Positions 41,230 through 52,700 of a stretch of DNA of 64,000 nucleotides are shown piece after piece. This DNA is from Algivirga pacifica. GTDB lineage: Bacteria > Bacteroidota > Bacteroidia > Cytophagales > Flammeovirgaceae. The DNA is taken from positions 36,433 to 100,432 of the forward strand of contig NZ_BAABJX010000011.1 of the NCBI RefSeq assembly GCF_039543525.1. Direction: 5' to 3'. Positions within the stretch are counted from its first letter, which is position 1. The number at the start of each line of letters is the position of its first letter. The position numbers were made by a program, and so were the translations under genes. Below the pieces are notes generated by a model. It searched no databases and was not told the origin of the DNA. It saw only the letters and a program-made list of their open reading frames with translations.

Positions 41230-44200
41230 CTACTTAACTAGTTTAATACTTAATACATTTCCGTGATGATAAAGCTTTAGAATATAAACTCCTTTCGCTA
41301 AACCAGATACCTCTATCCCCTTTCGTGAATCATATTGATCTTCTTTTATCACCTTTCCGTTCATTCGGAAAAGAAGATACTTGGTTGTTTCCTCAACACC
41401 TTTTAGGAAAAGGTAATCTTTTAAAGGGACTGGATACCCTTGGACGTTTTGTTCTGAAAAACTATCTTCCGTACTCAATACATACTCCATATTGAAAGCC
41501 ACCGTATCTTTTGCACTGAACGTAGACATGCTAGGAGCCAAAAACGCTTCCACCTCAACGGTTTCACCTGTAGCTTGAAAAGCTGCCACATTTCCATCGA
41601 TGCTAATGCTTGTGGAATTATCCAATACTTCATACACTATACTAGGATACTCTTGATTATGTCGGATTAAGGTATCCAAATCCAGTACATTTTCTGTCAC
41701 CTCAATCGTATCTTGGAGAAAAGAAAACTCCGGTACTATTCGCTCCTCATAGAACATCAGATCCTGTCCATAGTCTTTCTCAAAAACAATGCGGTTTCCA
41801 AACCAATTGAATATGGAATTTCTCCTTATATCTGTATTCTCCAAATGAAGTATTTCCTTCCATTCACTGCTCCTTCTTTCATACCCTTTAATCATATTAT
41901 AATCCGTATTACCTATCAAAATTCGGTTGCGTTGCAACGCTACCTGAACCCCATAAAAATTCTGGATCTCTAACGGTATCTGAGCATCTGTAAACGTTGT
42001 TGATTTCTTCCATACATTAGCCTCTTTATCATACGCATACGTGAATATCTCCAAAACCTTTATTGAAGAGTTCAGCTTAACGAACATCAACTGATCTCCT
42101 GATATACGGGCATAATCAGCCGCTTCCGGCAATTCATCCTCTATGCTTGTCTCTACCCATTGACCATCCTTTAGGGTAAGGGCATAATTATTACGTTCGG
42201 GGATAATAAAATGATAAGCTCCGGCAATTTTTGAAGGCAGGTCCGTTGAAGTATACTCAGGAATTATGAACTCTTGCGCTGTAGTATAACGTCCATTCTT
42301 ATATCCCAAAACAGAGATTTGAGTGTTAGGATAATTCGTAGACATTGCCATCACATAACTCCCCGTGATAACAAAACTATGAGATGGATTTGCATCTGCA
42401 ATCTTAGAAGTACTCACTTCTACATCTTTAGGACTCCAAACATCATTCTCCAGTCGATAAAATTGCAGGGGATTCTCTGAGTACGAAGAATAGTAGTACT
42501 GAGGAATGATAAGTTGATCTCCTAACAATACTTCACCATCTCTTCTAAGTGTTAAACCAATAGAACTTTTATCTCCCCATCCATAGCCAAGACTATCCCA
42601 ATGATAAATATGAATGGAGTCATAATTCATCACATACAGTTTATTATCAAAGACACCCATTGTAGCGTAATAACTACTATAAGGGACGTCCAGTATCTGA
42701 ACTCTCCTATAGTCCAATGACTCCGAGACATTCTTGATCATTACTTTCTGCTCTACCTCTGCCGGATAATAAATATGGTTCCCATAATGTTTCGCCACGA
42801 CATTGACTTCTCCAGCATCTATTCCCATAAAAGTATTCTTACTCATCATAACCGCCGGGCTATCATCCTTTTTTACTTGATAATAAATAGGGAATGATTG
42901 TGTGGAGGTAGCTGAAACTTCTCCCGTTTCCCAACGCAACAGCGTATCCGGTGCTTGGATATTCAAGGTATCATACCACCCTTTTACGGTAACCTCCACC
43001 GTAGTATCGGTACCAACATACAGCTCATTGGCGGGAACAGCGGCTTTCAGAATTCCTTTTCCTCTGCCAATTACTTTTGTCTGCTGCGCATTAAGGAAGC
43101 GAATGGCAGTATCTGCCGAGATCAAAGCCACAGAAAAGTCCGCAGTAGAGTTTGTAGATGGCTCCCAAGTGATTTCCTCTATTCCATAAGTGACGGTCGT
43201 ATCCCTCAAACCCGTAATATAGGTAGGGATTTTTTCTTCAAAAAACGTCACCTTATCACCCGGCTGATAACCTGACTTACCATCAAAGGTAACCAAGCGA
43301 TCGCCCCAAGTCTGTAAGGTATTCACCTCATAATCGAAGAAGATACTATCGGTCAAGACGAACTCTTGTCCTATATCATAACGGTACAATGTAGAAGGTG
43401 CCTGATAGTTAGGATGTACGCTGGTCCATACCTTATCCCCAGTAAAAGCAACAGTCCCAATCACAGGGTTCTGTCCCTTATAGGCATAAGCCGGTACCCC
43501 CAAGGTATCTATTGGTAACCAGGAACTGTCAAGCTGCTGATAGGTATAACGAATTAATCCCTCACCACTACTACAGAAAACAGTGTCTTTACTTTGAATA
43601 TGCTCTCCTACGATATTTCCCTCAATAGTTTTCCCTACGGGCTGAAGTGAATTATCCTCTTGCAGCTCAAACAACTGTACCGCTTTTCTATACTGGTCAT
43701 GAATATGACTTACGGTCACTAAAAAATGATTTCCTTTGAGGTTCACCTTATCCAGCAAGGTACTATACTCCTCCCTAGCCAAGGGAATAAATTCCGACAG
43801 TTCTTCCCTACTCATACTTACGAGATCTACCCATCCTTTTTCTTCTTTCCTTTTCAGTTCAAAAACAGGATTATCTGGATATTCCGTACCTCGTTTAAGC
43901 AAAAGAAGGTCTCCTTCCATACTGACATCCTGCACAAGCATATGCCCACGAACGTCTTCCATAAGTAAAGTAGAATCAGTCACGGCCCACTCTCCGTTGA
44001 TATATTCGAGTTCCAACAATTGCTCTGTCCACCAGAACTCGTCCTCCGAAGTGTGGGTCACCAATATGGTACGATTCCCTGACAGATCCATCAGCATCCT
44101 ACGTTTACCTTTCTCGTCGGTTATATAGTGAAGTGTATCCGACAGACTCCAGTTGCCTTTTTCCCAATGATAAAAATCCACCTGTGTATAAGCAGAATAA

Positions 44201-47200
44201 TCCACGCCCTTTCTTACCAAAAAGTGATCTCCATCTATTCTAAACTCATATGGATATACCTTTCCTGTCTCATCAACAATACCCTCCCCAAGTATAAACC
44301 ATTTCAGTTCACTATTATCCGGATCTTGCACTTCAATTGATTTCTGAAGAGATACGGGTTCCTGGGTATTATTGCCCAATAAGTAAGCCTGCAGTTTTAT
44401 ACTCCCTCTTGATAGGGCGTACAGCGTATCTTGCTGTATACTACCACTGCTGTTTTCAACACGGTAATAAATGTTATCGCCTGCATCAGTTTGCGTTGGC
44501 AATACAAAATACTCTCCTGCCGTCATTTGAGTAGGAGTCTGCAATGATAATGCTCTTTGCTCCCCCGTAATATGTACCACCACTTCTTTCTCTGCTGCTC
44601 CGTAGAGATCGGAAGCCGTTACTCCCACATGAAGCTTCACTACTCCCCTCCCTGACAAGTGTAACGTATCTCCATTCAACTCTGCTAAATCATGTCCTTC
44701 TTGAATTTGGTAATACAAGCTCCCTTGCTGTGGGTGTGTATATGCCAGCATCACTGTGTCCACCTCGGATAAACTCACTTGAGCGCTATCTCTGCCTGTA
44801 ATTGGGGCAGTGTATTTTCGGGTAAACAGTTTTAGGTGATGGTCATCTGCCGTGTCCAATATTTTATTCCATATGCTATAGCCTCCCGGTATTCCCGCCA
44901 CCACAAGATCCTCATTCCTCTTAAAACCCTTTCCAAACACATTTTCTTCTTTTTCTTTAAAAGACCATCTTCCTTCACCATCTACCGTATAGGTATAAAT
45001 AGACGACTTATCGGTCAAGAGCAGCTCTCCATTAGAGATTTTCACCACAGGGGCTACTGCATTATCTCCTACTTTGTCAATGGTCTGCGTACTTGCCCAC
45101 TCTCCTGTTTCCTGAAGGGTGAAAATCTCGATTTTTTGCTGTGGGTTAGAATAACGGGAAGTACAAATTAACTGATCTCCAAACATCTCTCCATTAGTAA
45201 TCACCAAACCATCTGCTATAGTAAAAGTAGGATAATCAGTTAGCGTATCATTTTCCCATTTATATATTTCAATTTGTCCTGCAACATACTCCCCATGACT
45301 TCCTATCACTATGTATTGGTCGTGCATAAAAAAAGTCGTTGGTAAATTAGCTCCCCACCATCGGTAATCATAATAAGAAACTGCTGTTTCCTGTTTGAGG
45401 GTCCATTTTCCATATTCAAACTCATAAATATATAAGGAGTCTCCCAAGGCATTTTTTAGTTTAAACAGTACCAAGGTATTTTCAGACATAGTAAGTTTAC
45501 TATGACCTCCTGAAGGCTTATCAATTCTCTGAAAGTACTCCCACTTTCCACCTTCCAAATGATAAAATACCAGATCGAAGTTATCTGTTGGATATACCAG
45601 CCAATCTCCATGTATTTTCACATATTCGGTTGCATAACGATCCGCTGGAAGTTGCTGTGTCAATTTCCAACCTTCATCCTCTCTTTCATAGATATTGACG
45701 ACCGTATCTTTAGGATTGGGAATAGCCATATAACCTCCATGAATACTATAATTCCCTTCATTACCGGAAGCCGTCTGGTCTACATAAAACTCTTCCTGAT
45801 ACAGGATGTTATCCTGAGGAGTATTCTCTGAAACCACTACGGTTCTCTCCACTTCCAAGTCGGCATAAATACTATCCTCGGCATAAGCCACCACTTTTAT
45901 AGCTCCCTTTCGGTAGGCAAACAAAGAATCATTTCGGATATAGGCATCTTGCTGATGATTTGCCAAACGGAAGCGTACCGGAACCCCTGCCGAACTACTC
46001 GCCGTAAGCGACTGAAAACTCAACGTTTCCATAGGTGCTACCTCAAACGAAAGGGTATGCTCCTTGGGCGTTACGGTAAGATGCAAAGTATCCGAAGTAT
46101 AGACATAAGTATCTGTCGTCGGAGTATAAGCGACTATCTTAGCCTCTCCTTTACGTTTAGGTGTAAAAAGATTCCCTTCCAACTCACCAATAGCATGTCC
46201 TTCCAAAATACGAAACAAGATATTGGCATCTGAGGTAGTTGTCGCCTGCAAAGCGATAGGCTCCTGTTCTATACCGACAGAAAGGCTGTCCTGAGCAAAA
46301 GAGGTAGTCGCCTCTTCTCTCAGTTCCATAATGAGCAATGATCCGTCTCCGGAAGGAATTACACAGTTATCACCCCACAACGAATAATAATTCAGCTGAT
46401 CATTATAGGAAGGAGTGTTTTCCGAGTTCATTCTTTGAAAGGGCTTCCACTGCTCCTCCTCCCAACGGCAAAATACCAAGGTAGTCACTGATCTTCCATT
46501 CGCTAATATTTCCGGATGTTTATAAGAAAGTATTCCATCACTCAACTGAGCGGAATGCAAGTTTCGGGTATAAGCTACACCGATAGGTTCGCTTATTTCA
46601 TTAAGCAAGCGCCAACCCATACCGTCCTCATACGTATAGGTCTGCAAGAGCTTTACCAACTCTTCGGACTGCTGAATACCAAAAATCAAGGTATCATTAG
46701 AAATGTCAAATGAGATTAATTGATCCTTACGATCGTAGAGCACAGAAGACAGTGTCCATGTCCTGTCCTCATTCAAAGTGTAAAAGGCATATTGATTATT
46801 ATTGGCATCTTCCATCAGAAATTCTCCATTGACCACATACTTGGCGCTCAGGTGTTCTGGCATAGCAAACCTTGTAGAGTCCCAGGTGTTGTTTTCCGCA
46901 TTCCACTCCCATTTTTCTACATTGGCAGGGGTAGCATGATGAGAGGTTCTGTAAAAAGTATTCTTCTCATGAGAGGTATTGTAATGAGGTATCCCTCGGG
47001 GGTAACCGGAATCAAGACTGACAGGGGACTCATGCTGCTTTGTCCAGCCATTTTCTCCATATGCATAAGACTCAAACGACCTATAGTACTCATTGAAGAA
47101 AACAAAGACACTATCATTCAGTAATTGATAGCGAATACCATCAGGAAGCGTCATTAGCGTATCCCGTTGCCATTGATCATCCTCTTTCTGAACAATCAAA

Positions 47201-47364
47201 AGGTCTGCATAATCATTCATCAGGATGAGACTTTCATTCCTCTGAAATCCTGCTGCATGTGAGATTTCATCGACTTCTAAAGTTTCTGTAAGTGAAAATT
47301 GTTTTTGGGCAAAAAGAGGTGATATTATTCCTAGTACAAAAAGGGCTAAAAAGAACGTTTTCAT
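41230..47364 (-). CDS. Giant T9SS cargo protein with four repeated modules
   Basis: The product has 2044 residues from the ATG at 47362-47364. The frame reaches a TTG ten codons earlier, but the ATG gives a clean signal peptide (MKTFFLALFVLGIISPLFA). The body shows about four modules of 450-520 residues. Each is a propeller-like run of short strands with Trp-rich kelch-like turns (FYHWEKGNW, IYHWDSLGYGW, KWENDTLTDY), followed by an Ig-like domain (for example NILFRILEGHAIGELEGN). The C-terminal 75 residues (YPVPLKDYLFLKG to GLAKGVYILKLY) form a type A T9SS sorting domain. It should be exported across the outer membrane. Its role is unknown. Confidence 0.85.
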   Translation of the reverse strand: MKTFFLALFVLGIISPLFAQKQFSLTETLEVDEISHAAGFQRNESLILMNDYADLLIVQKEDDQWQRDTLMTLPDGIRYQLLNDSVFVFFNEYYRSFESYAYGENGWTKQHESPVSLDSGYPRGIPHYNTSHEKNTFYRTSHHATPANVEKWEWNAENNTWDSTRFAMPEHLSAKYVVNGEFLMEDANNNQYAFYTLNEDRTWTLSSVLYDRKDQLISFDISNDTLIFGIQQSEELVKLLQTYTYEDGMGWRLLNEISEPIGVAYTRNLHSAQLSDGILSYKHPEILANGRSVTTLVFCRWEEEQWKPFQRMNSENTPSYNDQLNYYSLWGDNCVIPSGDGSLLIMELREEATTSFAQDSLSVGIEQEPIALQATTTSDANILFRILEGHAIGELEGNLFTPKRKGEAKIVAYTPTTDTYVYTSDTLHLTVTPKEHTLSFEVAPMETLSFQSLTASSSAGVPVRFRLANHQQDAYIRNDSLFAYRKGAIKVVAYAEDSIYADLEVERTVVVSENTPQDNILYQEEFYVDQTASGNEGNYSIHGGYMAIPNPKDTVVNIYEREDEGWKLTQQLPADRYATEYVKIHGDWLVYPTDNFDLVFYHLEGGKWEYFQRIDKPSGGHSKLTMSENTLVLFKLKNALGDSLYIYEFEYGKWTLKQETAVSYYDYRWWGANLPTTFFMHDQYIVIGSHGEYVAGQIEIYKWENDTLTDYPTFTIADGLVITNGEMFGDQLICTSRYSNPQQKIEIFTLQETGEWASTQTIDKVGDNAVAPVVKISNGELLLTDKSSIYTYTVDGEGRWSFKEKEENVFGKGFKRNEDLVVAGIPGGYSIWNKILDTADDHHLKLFTRKYTAPITGRDSAQVSLSEVDTVMLAYTHPQQGSLYYQIQEGHDLAELNGDTLHLSGRGVVKLHVGVTASDLYGAAEKEVVVHITGEQRALSLQTPTQMTAGEYFVLPTQTDAGDNIYYRVENSSGSIQQDTLYALSRGSIKLQAYLLGNNTQEPVSLQKSIEVQDPDNSELKWFILGEGIVDETGKVYPYEFRIDGDHFLVRKGVDYSAYTQVDFYHWEKGNWSLSDTLHYITDEKGKRRMLMDLSGNRTILVTHTSEDEFWWTEQLLELEYINGEWAVTDSTLLMEDVRGHMLVQDVSMEGDLLLLKRGTEYPDNPVFELKRKEEKGWVDLVSMSREELSEFIPLAREEYSTLLDKVNLKGNHFLVTVSHIHDQYRKAVQLFELQEDNSLQPVGKTIEGNIVGEHIQSKDTVFCSSGEGLIRYTYQQLDSSWLPIDTLGVPAYAYKGQNPVIGTVAFTGDKVWTSVHPNYQAPSTLYRYDIGQEFVLTDSIFFDYEVNTLQTWGDRLVTFDGKSGYQPGDKVTFFEEKIPTYITGLRDTTVTYGIEEITWEPSTNSTADFSVALISADTAIRFLNAQQTKVIGRGKGILKAAVPANELYVGTDTTVEVTVKGWYDTLNIQAPDTLLRWETGEVSATSTQSFPIYYQVKKDDSPAVMMSKNTFMGIDAGEVNVVAKHYGNHIYYPAEVEQKVMIKNVSESLDYRRVQILDVPYSSYYATMGVFDNKLYVMNYDSIHIYHWDSLGYGWGDKSSIGLTLRRDGEVLLGDQLIIPQYYYSSYSENPLQFYRLENDVWSPKDVEVSTSKIADANPSHSFVITGSYVMAMSTNYPNTQISVLGYKNGRYTTAQEFIIPEYTSTDLPSKIAGAYHFIIPERNNYALTLKDGQWVETSIEDELPEAADYARISGDQLMFVKLNSSIKVLEIFTYAYDKEANVWKKSTTFTDAQIPLEIQNFYGVQVALQRNRILIGNTDYNMIKGYERRSSEWKEILHLENTDIRRNSIFNWFGNRIVFEKDYGQDLMFYEERIVPEFSFLQDTIEVTENVLDLDTLIRHNQEYPSIVYEVLDNSTSISIDGNVAAFQATGETVEVEAFLAPSMSTFSAKDTVAFNMEYVLSTEDSFSEQNVQGYPVPLKDYLFLKGVEETTKYLLFRMNGKVIKEDQYDSRKGIEVSGLAKGVYILKLYHHGNVLSIKLVK

Positions 47365-47589
47365 TAGAACGGTATTTAAAAAAGAATTTTTCAAACTTTG
47401 GAGATTATCTCCCGCTAATTAAAAAATATATTTATTCTCTACTTTTTTTTAAAAAAATCACATTAGGGTACAATATAAGAATAAAAATAATGAAGCTACT
47501 TTACTCTAGCTGAATACACTCTGATTTTTTGTTGAGCTTGGGACTTTCCGCGAACTCATCAATGAAGTCTTTATTTTTATATCAGATAA

Positions 47590-49515
47590 TTACAACTTAA
47601 GCAAGCGAGAAGAATAGCTTCCTCTCTTGCCCCTTACCCTGATAAAGTATTGTCCTGAAGGTTGATTGGAAATATCATACTGTTCTTGTTTGTCATGATA
47701 CTCCTGTACCTTTTTCCCTTGCATATTGAATACTTCTACTCTTTCAATCTGGTCTTCCAATTGAATAGCAAATGTATGATGGGAAGGGTTCGGATATACC
47801 AATAATGACTTATCCTGTAACATATCTATCCCCGCCACTATTCTTTTTGAATAAAAAAACGTCTCCTGATAAACCACATTCCAAGTATCTGAACTCTTAT
47901 CCCAAGTACTATTCTGAAGCAATAAATACTGCGAGGATGCCGAATATGATATTGTTATTTTATCCATTCCAGAGAGTTCTCCTGTGTGCTCCCAATAACT
48001 TTTAACATTTCTAAGATAGAGTAACCCTTTCTCATTATATTCATATTCGGCGCTACGAATGAGGATCCATTCCAAAAGCTCCTGATTCCATGAAAAGGTA
48101 TAATTACTTACGATTTTCCCTTCTTTATTCTGAAGTATATAGTTTATTAATCGTGATCTAGGTAGCCATATTTTTTGAATACTATCCCACTCATATGTCA
48201 ATAAACTACGTTTAGCTTTTACAGGTATTAAAAAGCTTCCTGAATAAAAAGTATACGTTTCCTTCTCTTTCCCTACCCACTCTTCCTGTTGGCTATCCCA
48301 ATCATACGTTGCTTCCGTAAAGAGATCATATTCCTCCTTATACGTATACTCCAACTTCTCAGACAGTTGCTTGGTATGCAAAGAAGTATCCCATGCATAT
48401 CGCAGCGTGACCCTTACGTCATTTTCATACCGAATCTCTTCCTCCAACTGAATTTTCCATTCCTGGGATTCTTCATCCCAGGAATACTGTCGATTTCCTG
48501 AATTTGTTTGCGTCATGTCATAGGCATGCACTTTTTTACGGTGATTGACCCATTCATTCCAAGACCACAACTCTAGATACTCCTCCTCTACTTGTCCATA
48601 GGAATTCAATACGTTTCTCTGTCTTTCCTTTCTTACAAAATCTTTACTTGACTCAGACCATTCATAAATAGTATGCAGCACTGCTTGTCCATCACTATAC
48701 TCCCACTCCTCCTTACTTATTCCTGTCAATCCATCACCTGATTGACCATAGTTATCATAGACTGCCTTATATAGTAGATTTCCCGAAGTATCATACTGCC
48801 ACTCTTCTTGCAGTACATTCCAGAAATCCGATTCAGGATAATAGGCCTCCCTCCTAGATAAGGTATACCTCCCCTGCTGATCATACTCATACGTATTTCT
48901 TACAAAAGGAATTACCTCTTGCAAGTAACTATTCCAAATATTGATCTGATAAAATATAACATTCCCTTTCTCATCATAATGATCTTCTCGCACACGATCC
49001 ACGATCCACTCCTCCATATCCGTTCTCCATTCCAGTTCCTCTGTTTTCACTATTGCACCATCCTTAAACGTAGTAGTGATTTTCTTGGTTTTAGGGAGTA
49101 ATGCTTGCTTGACGGTAGAGTACATAGAGTCCAGCTGTATCGTTACTGATGAGGAATCTGTCTCTTCATAAGTAAATGTTTGACTACTTGTGGTATACTC
49201 AGGAGAAATCCCTGAATAAACCCATCTAAGTCTTCTTCTTGTATTATCTTCATTGTATTCACAATAATACTTATCGGTAACCCTTAAGGTATCATAATAG
49301 CTACTGTAACGCTCTAAATAAGCGCTATCTAAAAAATCCTTTTCCACTCCTGCCGCTACCCTTGCATTAGCAACGTCCTGTAGCCTATAAAAAGTAGTTT
49401 TCTGAAAGTGATCCGATAGAAGAGAATCCGTATAAGTATTCAATAAAGGTTCTTGCTGGGCATGTGCAGCCGTGAACAGCAGAGAACATAGTAAGAGGAT
49501 AAAAAGCTTGTTCAT
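47590..49515 (-). CDS. T9SS cargo protein with YD-like repeats
   Basis: The product has 641 residues with a signal peptide (KLFILLLCSLLFTAAHA). Residues 130-530 are a run of about 30-40-residue repeats of the form YDWDSQQEEWVGKEKETYTF, EYEYNEKGLLYLRNV and WQYDTSGNLLYKAVYDNYG, recalling RHS/YD and MORN-like beta repeats. The last 75 residues (LLVYPNPSHHTFAIQ, NMQGKKVQEY, NQPSGQYFIRVRG) are a type A T9SS sorting domain. It lies downstream of the region encoding the giant T9SS protein on the same strand, probably expressed separately. It is a likely surface or secreted protein of unknown function. Confidence 0.85.
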   Translation of the reverse strand: MNKLFILLLCSLLFTAAHAQQEPLLNTYTDSLLSDHFQKTTFYRLQDVANARVAAGVEKDFLDSAYLERYSSYYDTLRVTDKYYCEYNEDNTRRRLRWVYSGISPEYTTSSQTFTYEETDSSSVTIQLDSMYSTVKQALLPKTKKITTTFKDGAIVKTEELEWRTDMEEWIVDRVREDHYDEKGNVIFYQINIWNSYLQEVIPFVRNTYEYDQQGRYTLSRREAYYPESDFWNVLQEEWQYDTSGNLLYKAVYDNYGQSGDGLTGISKEEWEYSDGQAVLHTIYEWSESSKDFVRKERQRNVLNSYGQVEEEYLELWSWNEWVNHRKKVHAYDMTQTNSGNRQYSWDEESQEWKIQLEEEIRYENDVRVTLRYAWDTSLHTKQLSEKLEYTYKEEYDLFTEATYDWDSQQEEWVGKEKETYTFYSGSFLIPVKAKRSLLTYEWDSIQKIWLPRSRLINYILQNKEGKIVSNYTFSWNQELLEWILIRSAEYEYNEKGLLYLRNVKSYWEHTGELSGMDKITISYSASSQYLLLQNSTWDKSSDTWNVVYQETFFYSKRIVAGIDMLQDKSLLVYPNPSHHTFAIQLEDQIERVEVFNMQGKKVQEYHDKQEQYDISNQPSGQYFIRVRGKRGSYSSRLLKL

Positions 49516-49658
49516 GAGTATTAAAAAAATATTGATTAGAATAGAAATTTAATTTCAATTACTTGAAAGATATAAATCACAGCCTATAATCTACTGATTT
49601 AGCATACAGCTACAAGAAGCTGTCTTATAACTGTTAGGTGATAATGATTATCAAAACA

Positions 49659-49742
49659 GATAAAGGATGAAGGATTATACACCTTACACTAAGGTTTTAT
49701 CCTTCATCCTTTATCCATTTAAAAGTAGCACTTAGCTATAAA
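49659..49742. repeat. Heptad hairpin (GGATGAA family) with R3 3' end
   Basis: Arms 49659-49675 and 49699-49715 (GATAAAGGATGAAGGAT and its complement) pair perfectly over 17 nt and consist of 7-mers. The tail AAAAGTAGCACTTAGCTATA (49721-49740) is shared with R3 copies at 30070 and 62362. The element follows the stop of the propeller-SpoIIE gene by a few bases on the minus strand. Confidence 0.8.
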
Positions 49743-49746
49743 TAGT

Positions 49747-52700
49747 TTACACTTTAACCTTCATTCCAAAAACCGTGATATCGTCCCTTTGAGGCATGTT
49801 TTTCTGAAAGTTCATTAACGTATACTCTATGAGTTTATCACATCGATTAAAGTTTACCTGCTTCGTACATAGGGTGAGCAGCTCTTCTACTTTCCTTGAC
49901 CCTAGCTTTTTTCGCTCCGGGCTATTTTGATCCGCCAAACCATCCGAAAGCATGAATAAGGTATCATTGTCCTGTAGTGTGAACCTCTTATTCTTGAACC
50001 TTCTACCGTGCTTATTTCTCCACACTCCTCCAATACGGATATTATCTCCTTTCAAGCGATGCATACGGTTATTCGAGCAATATAGTAGCGTTGACTTTGC
50101 TCCTGCAAAAGTCACCTGTACCTTTCCCTCCCTTGTTTTCTCTAGTCTACAAACCGAAATATCCATTCCATCTGAGTTCTCCCCTTCTTCTTGTCGCAGT
50201 GACTTTCTTAGTTGTATTTGCAGTTCTTCCAAAATTTGAGCAGGATCATACAGCGCTTTTTCTTTCACGATTTCATTGAGCAGACTCGTACCAATCATTG
50301 ACATAAAAGCACCAGGCACTCCATGTCCTGTACAGTCAGCAACCACAATAAACTTGTAGTTATTGACCTCATAGGCCCAATAAAAATCTCCTGAGACCAA
50401 ATCTTTACTTTTGTAAAACAGGAAATACTCATCGAGCATCTCATCCATAGCCATTTCACTCGGTAAAAATGCTTGTTGAATGGTCTCTGCATATCGAATA
50501 CTCTGAGTAATCAGCTCATTTTTCTCAGATAAATAGTCTCTTTGTACGGCCAACTCCTCTGCTTGCTGCTGCAACTCCTCCGTTTGCATCATCACCTCTT
50601 CTGTTCGTTCTGCGACCTTTATTTCTAGTTTCTTTTTTTGCTTAAGTGCTTTATTCAGTCGATATCGATACCAGCTATAGACACTCCCCCCAAGAACAAG
50701 AACTGTCAATATTCTAAACCACCAGGTCATCCAAAAAGGTGGATGGACGCTAATCTTTATTGATAAAGGTTTTTGTGCCCAAACACCATCATTATTTGTT
50801 GCTAAAACCTTAAAGGTATATTCTTTAGGGTCTAAGTTGGTATAGGTGACCTTTCTCTGGTCTGCAGCGACCTCAATCCAGTCATCATTAAACCCTTCCA
50901 GCATATACTTGTATCTATTTTTACTAGGCTGGGCATAATGCAAAGATGCTACTTCAAAAGAAACTACATTTTCCTCATAGCTTAAATCGATTTCTTTAGT
51001 GTAATTGATATTCTTATCAAGGATCACATTCCCATTTATCTCATCTCCTGCACCGATCGCTTGATATACCACATCAAATTCGGTAATCTTTATTTGAGGG
51101 ACATAATCGCTATCTTTGATACTGTCAGGATGGAAGATATTAAAGCCATTGATTCCCCCTATCATAAACTCTCCAGAGCTTAAGATTTCATACGCATTCC
51201 CATTAAACTCATTGCTTTGGAGTCCATCACTTGCGGTATAGTTCCTGAAGCTCATCGCATCTGGATTGAACTTGGAAAGCCCAAAATTAGTCGTTAGCCA
51301 CAAGTTCCCAGACTTATCTTCAATCGCATTATAAATAACATTATTAGGCAAGCCGTCTTCCTCTGTATAAGTTTTGAATGTTTCTGTTTTAGGATCAAAT
51401 AAGTTTAAACCAGATCCAGTACCTACCCACAACCTTTTCTTTTGATCTTCATAGATGAAGTTAATATAGTCTTCACTAAGACTATTAGGATCATTTTCAT
51501 CATGTCGGTACACGGTATAGGTTTTTGATTTCGGGTCATACCTCACCAAACCATTTTCAGCACCTACCCACATCACTCCATCACTGTCGATATAGGTCGT
51601 CTCAGCCCCATAAGATTTCAACTGATGTTCGGGCTTTTGGGCATCTGGGTTGAGAATCGTATTTTCAAACGTCTTTGTATTGAACTTATTCAATCCCACA
51701 TTAGAACTAATCCATAGGATATCTCCCCTTCCCTTAAGGAGCTCCCAGACACTGTTACTTGCCAAATTAGAAGGAGGGGGACTCGCAGTAGTAAACGTTT
51801 TAAACGTCTCTGTCTGCTTATCCATTCTACAGATTCCACCACCATTCGTCGCTAGCCACAAGTATCTTGAACTTTGTTCCACGACTGCCTTTACCCTATC
51901 TGAAGGAATACTTGTGGGATCTGCAGGATCATGTTGGTATACTTTAAACGTATTCGTTTGACGATTGTATTTTGTAAAGCCATTATTCGTAGCGACCCAT
52001 AGTGTACCATCAGAGTCTTCCAAAATATCCCAAACAAAGCCATGAGGTAAGCCATTAGAGGACGCTTCATTTGGAGCTATATGTTCAAACTTATATTGCT
52101 TGGGGTTGTAAATAGAAATTCCTTCTCCGGTACCCACCCAAGTCAGTCCTGCATCATCTACATAAATCGTCCAGATTTCATTATGTGCTAAACTATTTTG
52201 TGTTGCGGGGTCATTCCAAAACGTTGTAAATCCTTCTGCTCCTTTTTTCATCAACGAGAGTCCTCCTCCTCTTGTACCCACCCACAAGTTTCCTGACAAG
52301 TCTTCTTTTATCGCAAATACAATATCGGACTGTAAAGCATTAGGGTCATTTTCATTGGCTCTGAAGTGCTCAAATTTTTCAGTTTCAGGATCAAATTTAT
52401 TAAGTCCTCCCCCATAAGTACCTACCCAAAGAGTGCCTTTACGATCTTCATATAACGCATAGGCATCCGCATCACTGATGGTATGTCTATTGGTGGGATC
52501 TGGAGCATAAATCTTAAACTTATCTGAGTCTGGAAGGTATTTACACAAGCCTCCCTCATCCGTTCCTATCCAAATCGTACCATCTTTGGTTTCTAAAATA
52601 CTTTTTACATACCTAGTGGGTAAATCCTTTTTATCATAATAGTTTCTAAAAGAATCTTCTGAAGGATCATAAACGCTTAACCCATTATTCATTGCCAGCC

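Noticed and set aside
42902..43275. Plus-strand ORFs inside the giant T9SS gene
   Set aside because: They are shadows of the minus-strand coding sequence without independent start context or domain similarity.
47365..47394. TTG start for the giant T9SS protein
   Set aside because: The ATG at 47362-47364 gives a standard signal peptide, whereas the TTG extension adds residues before it.
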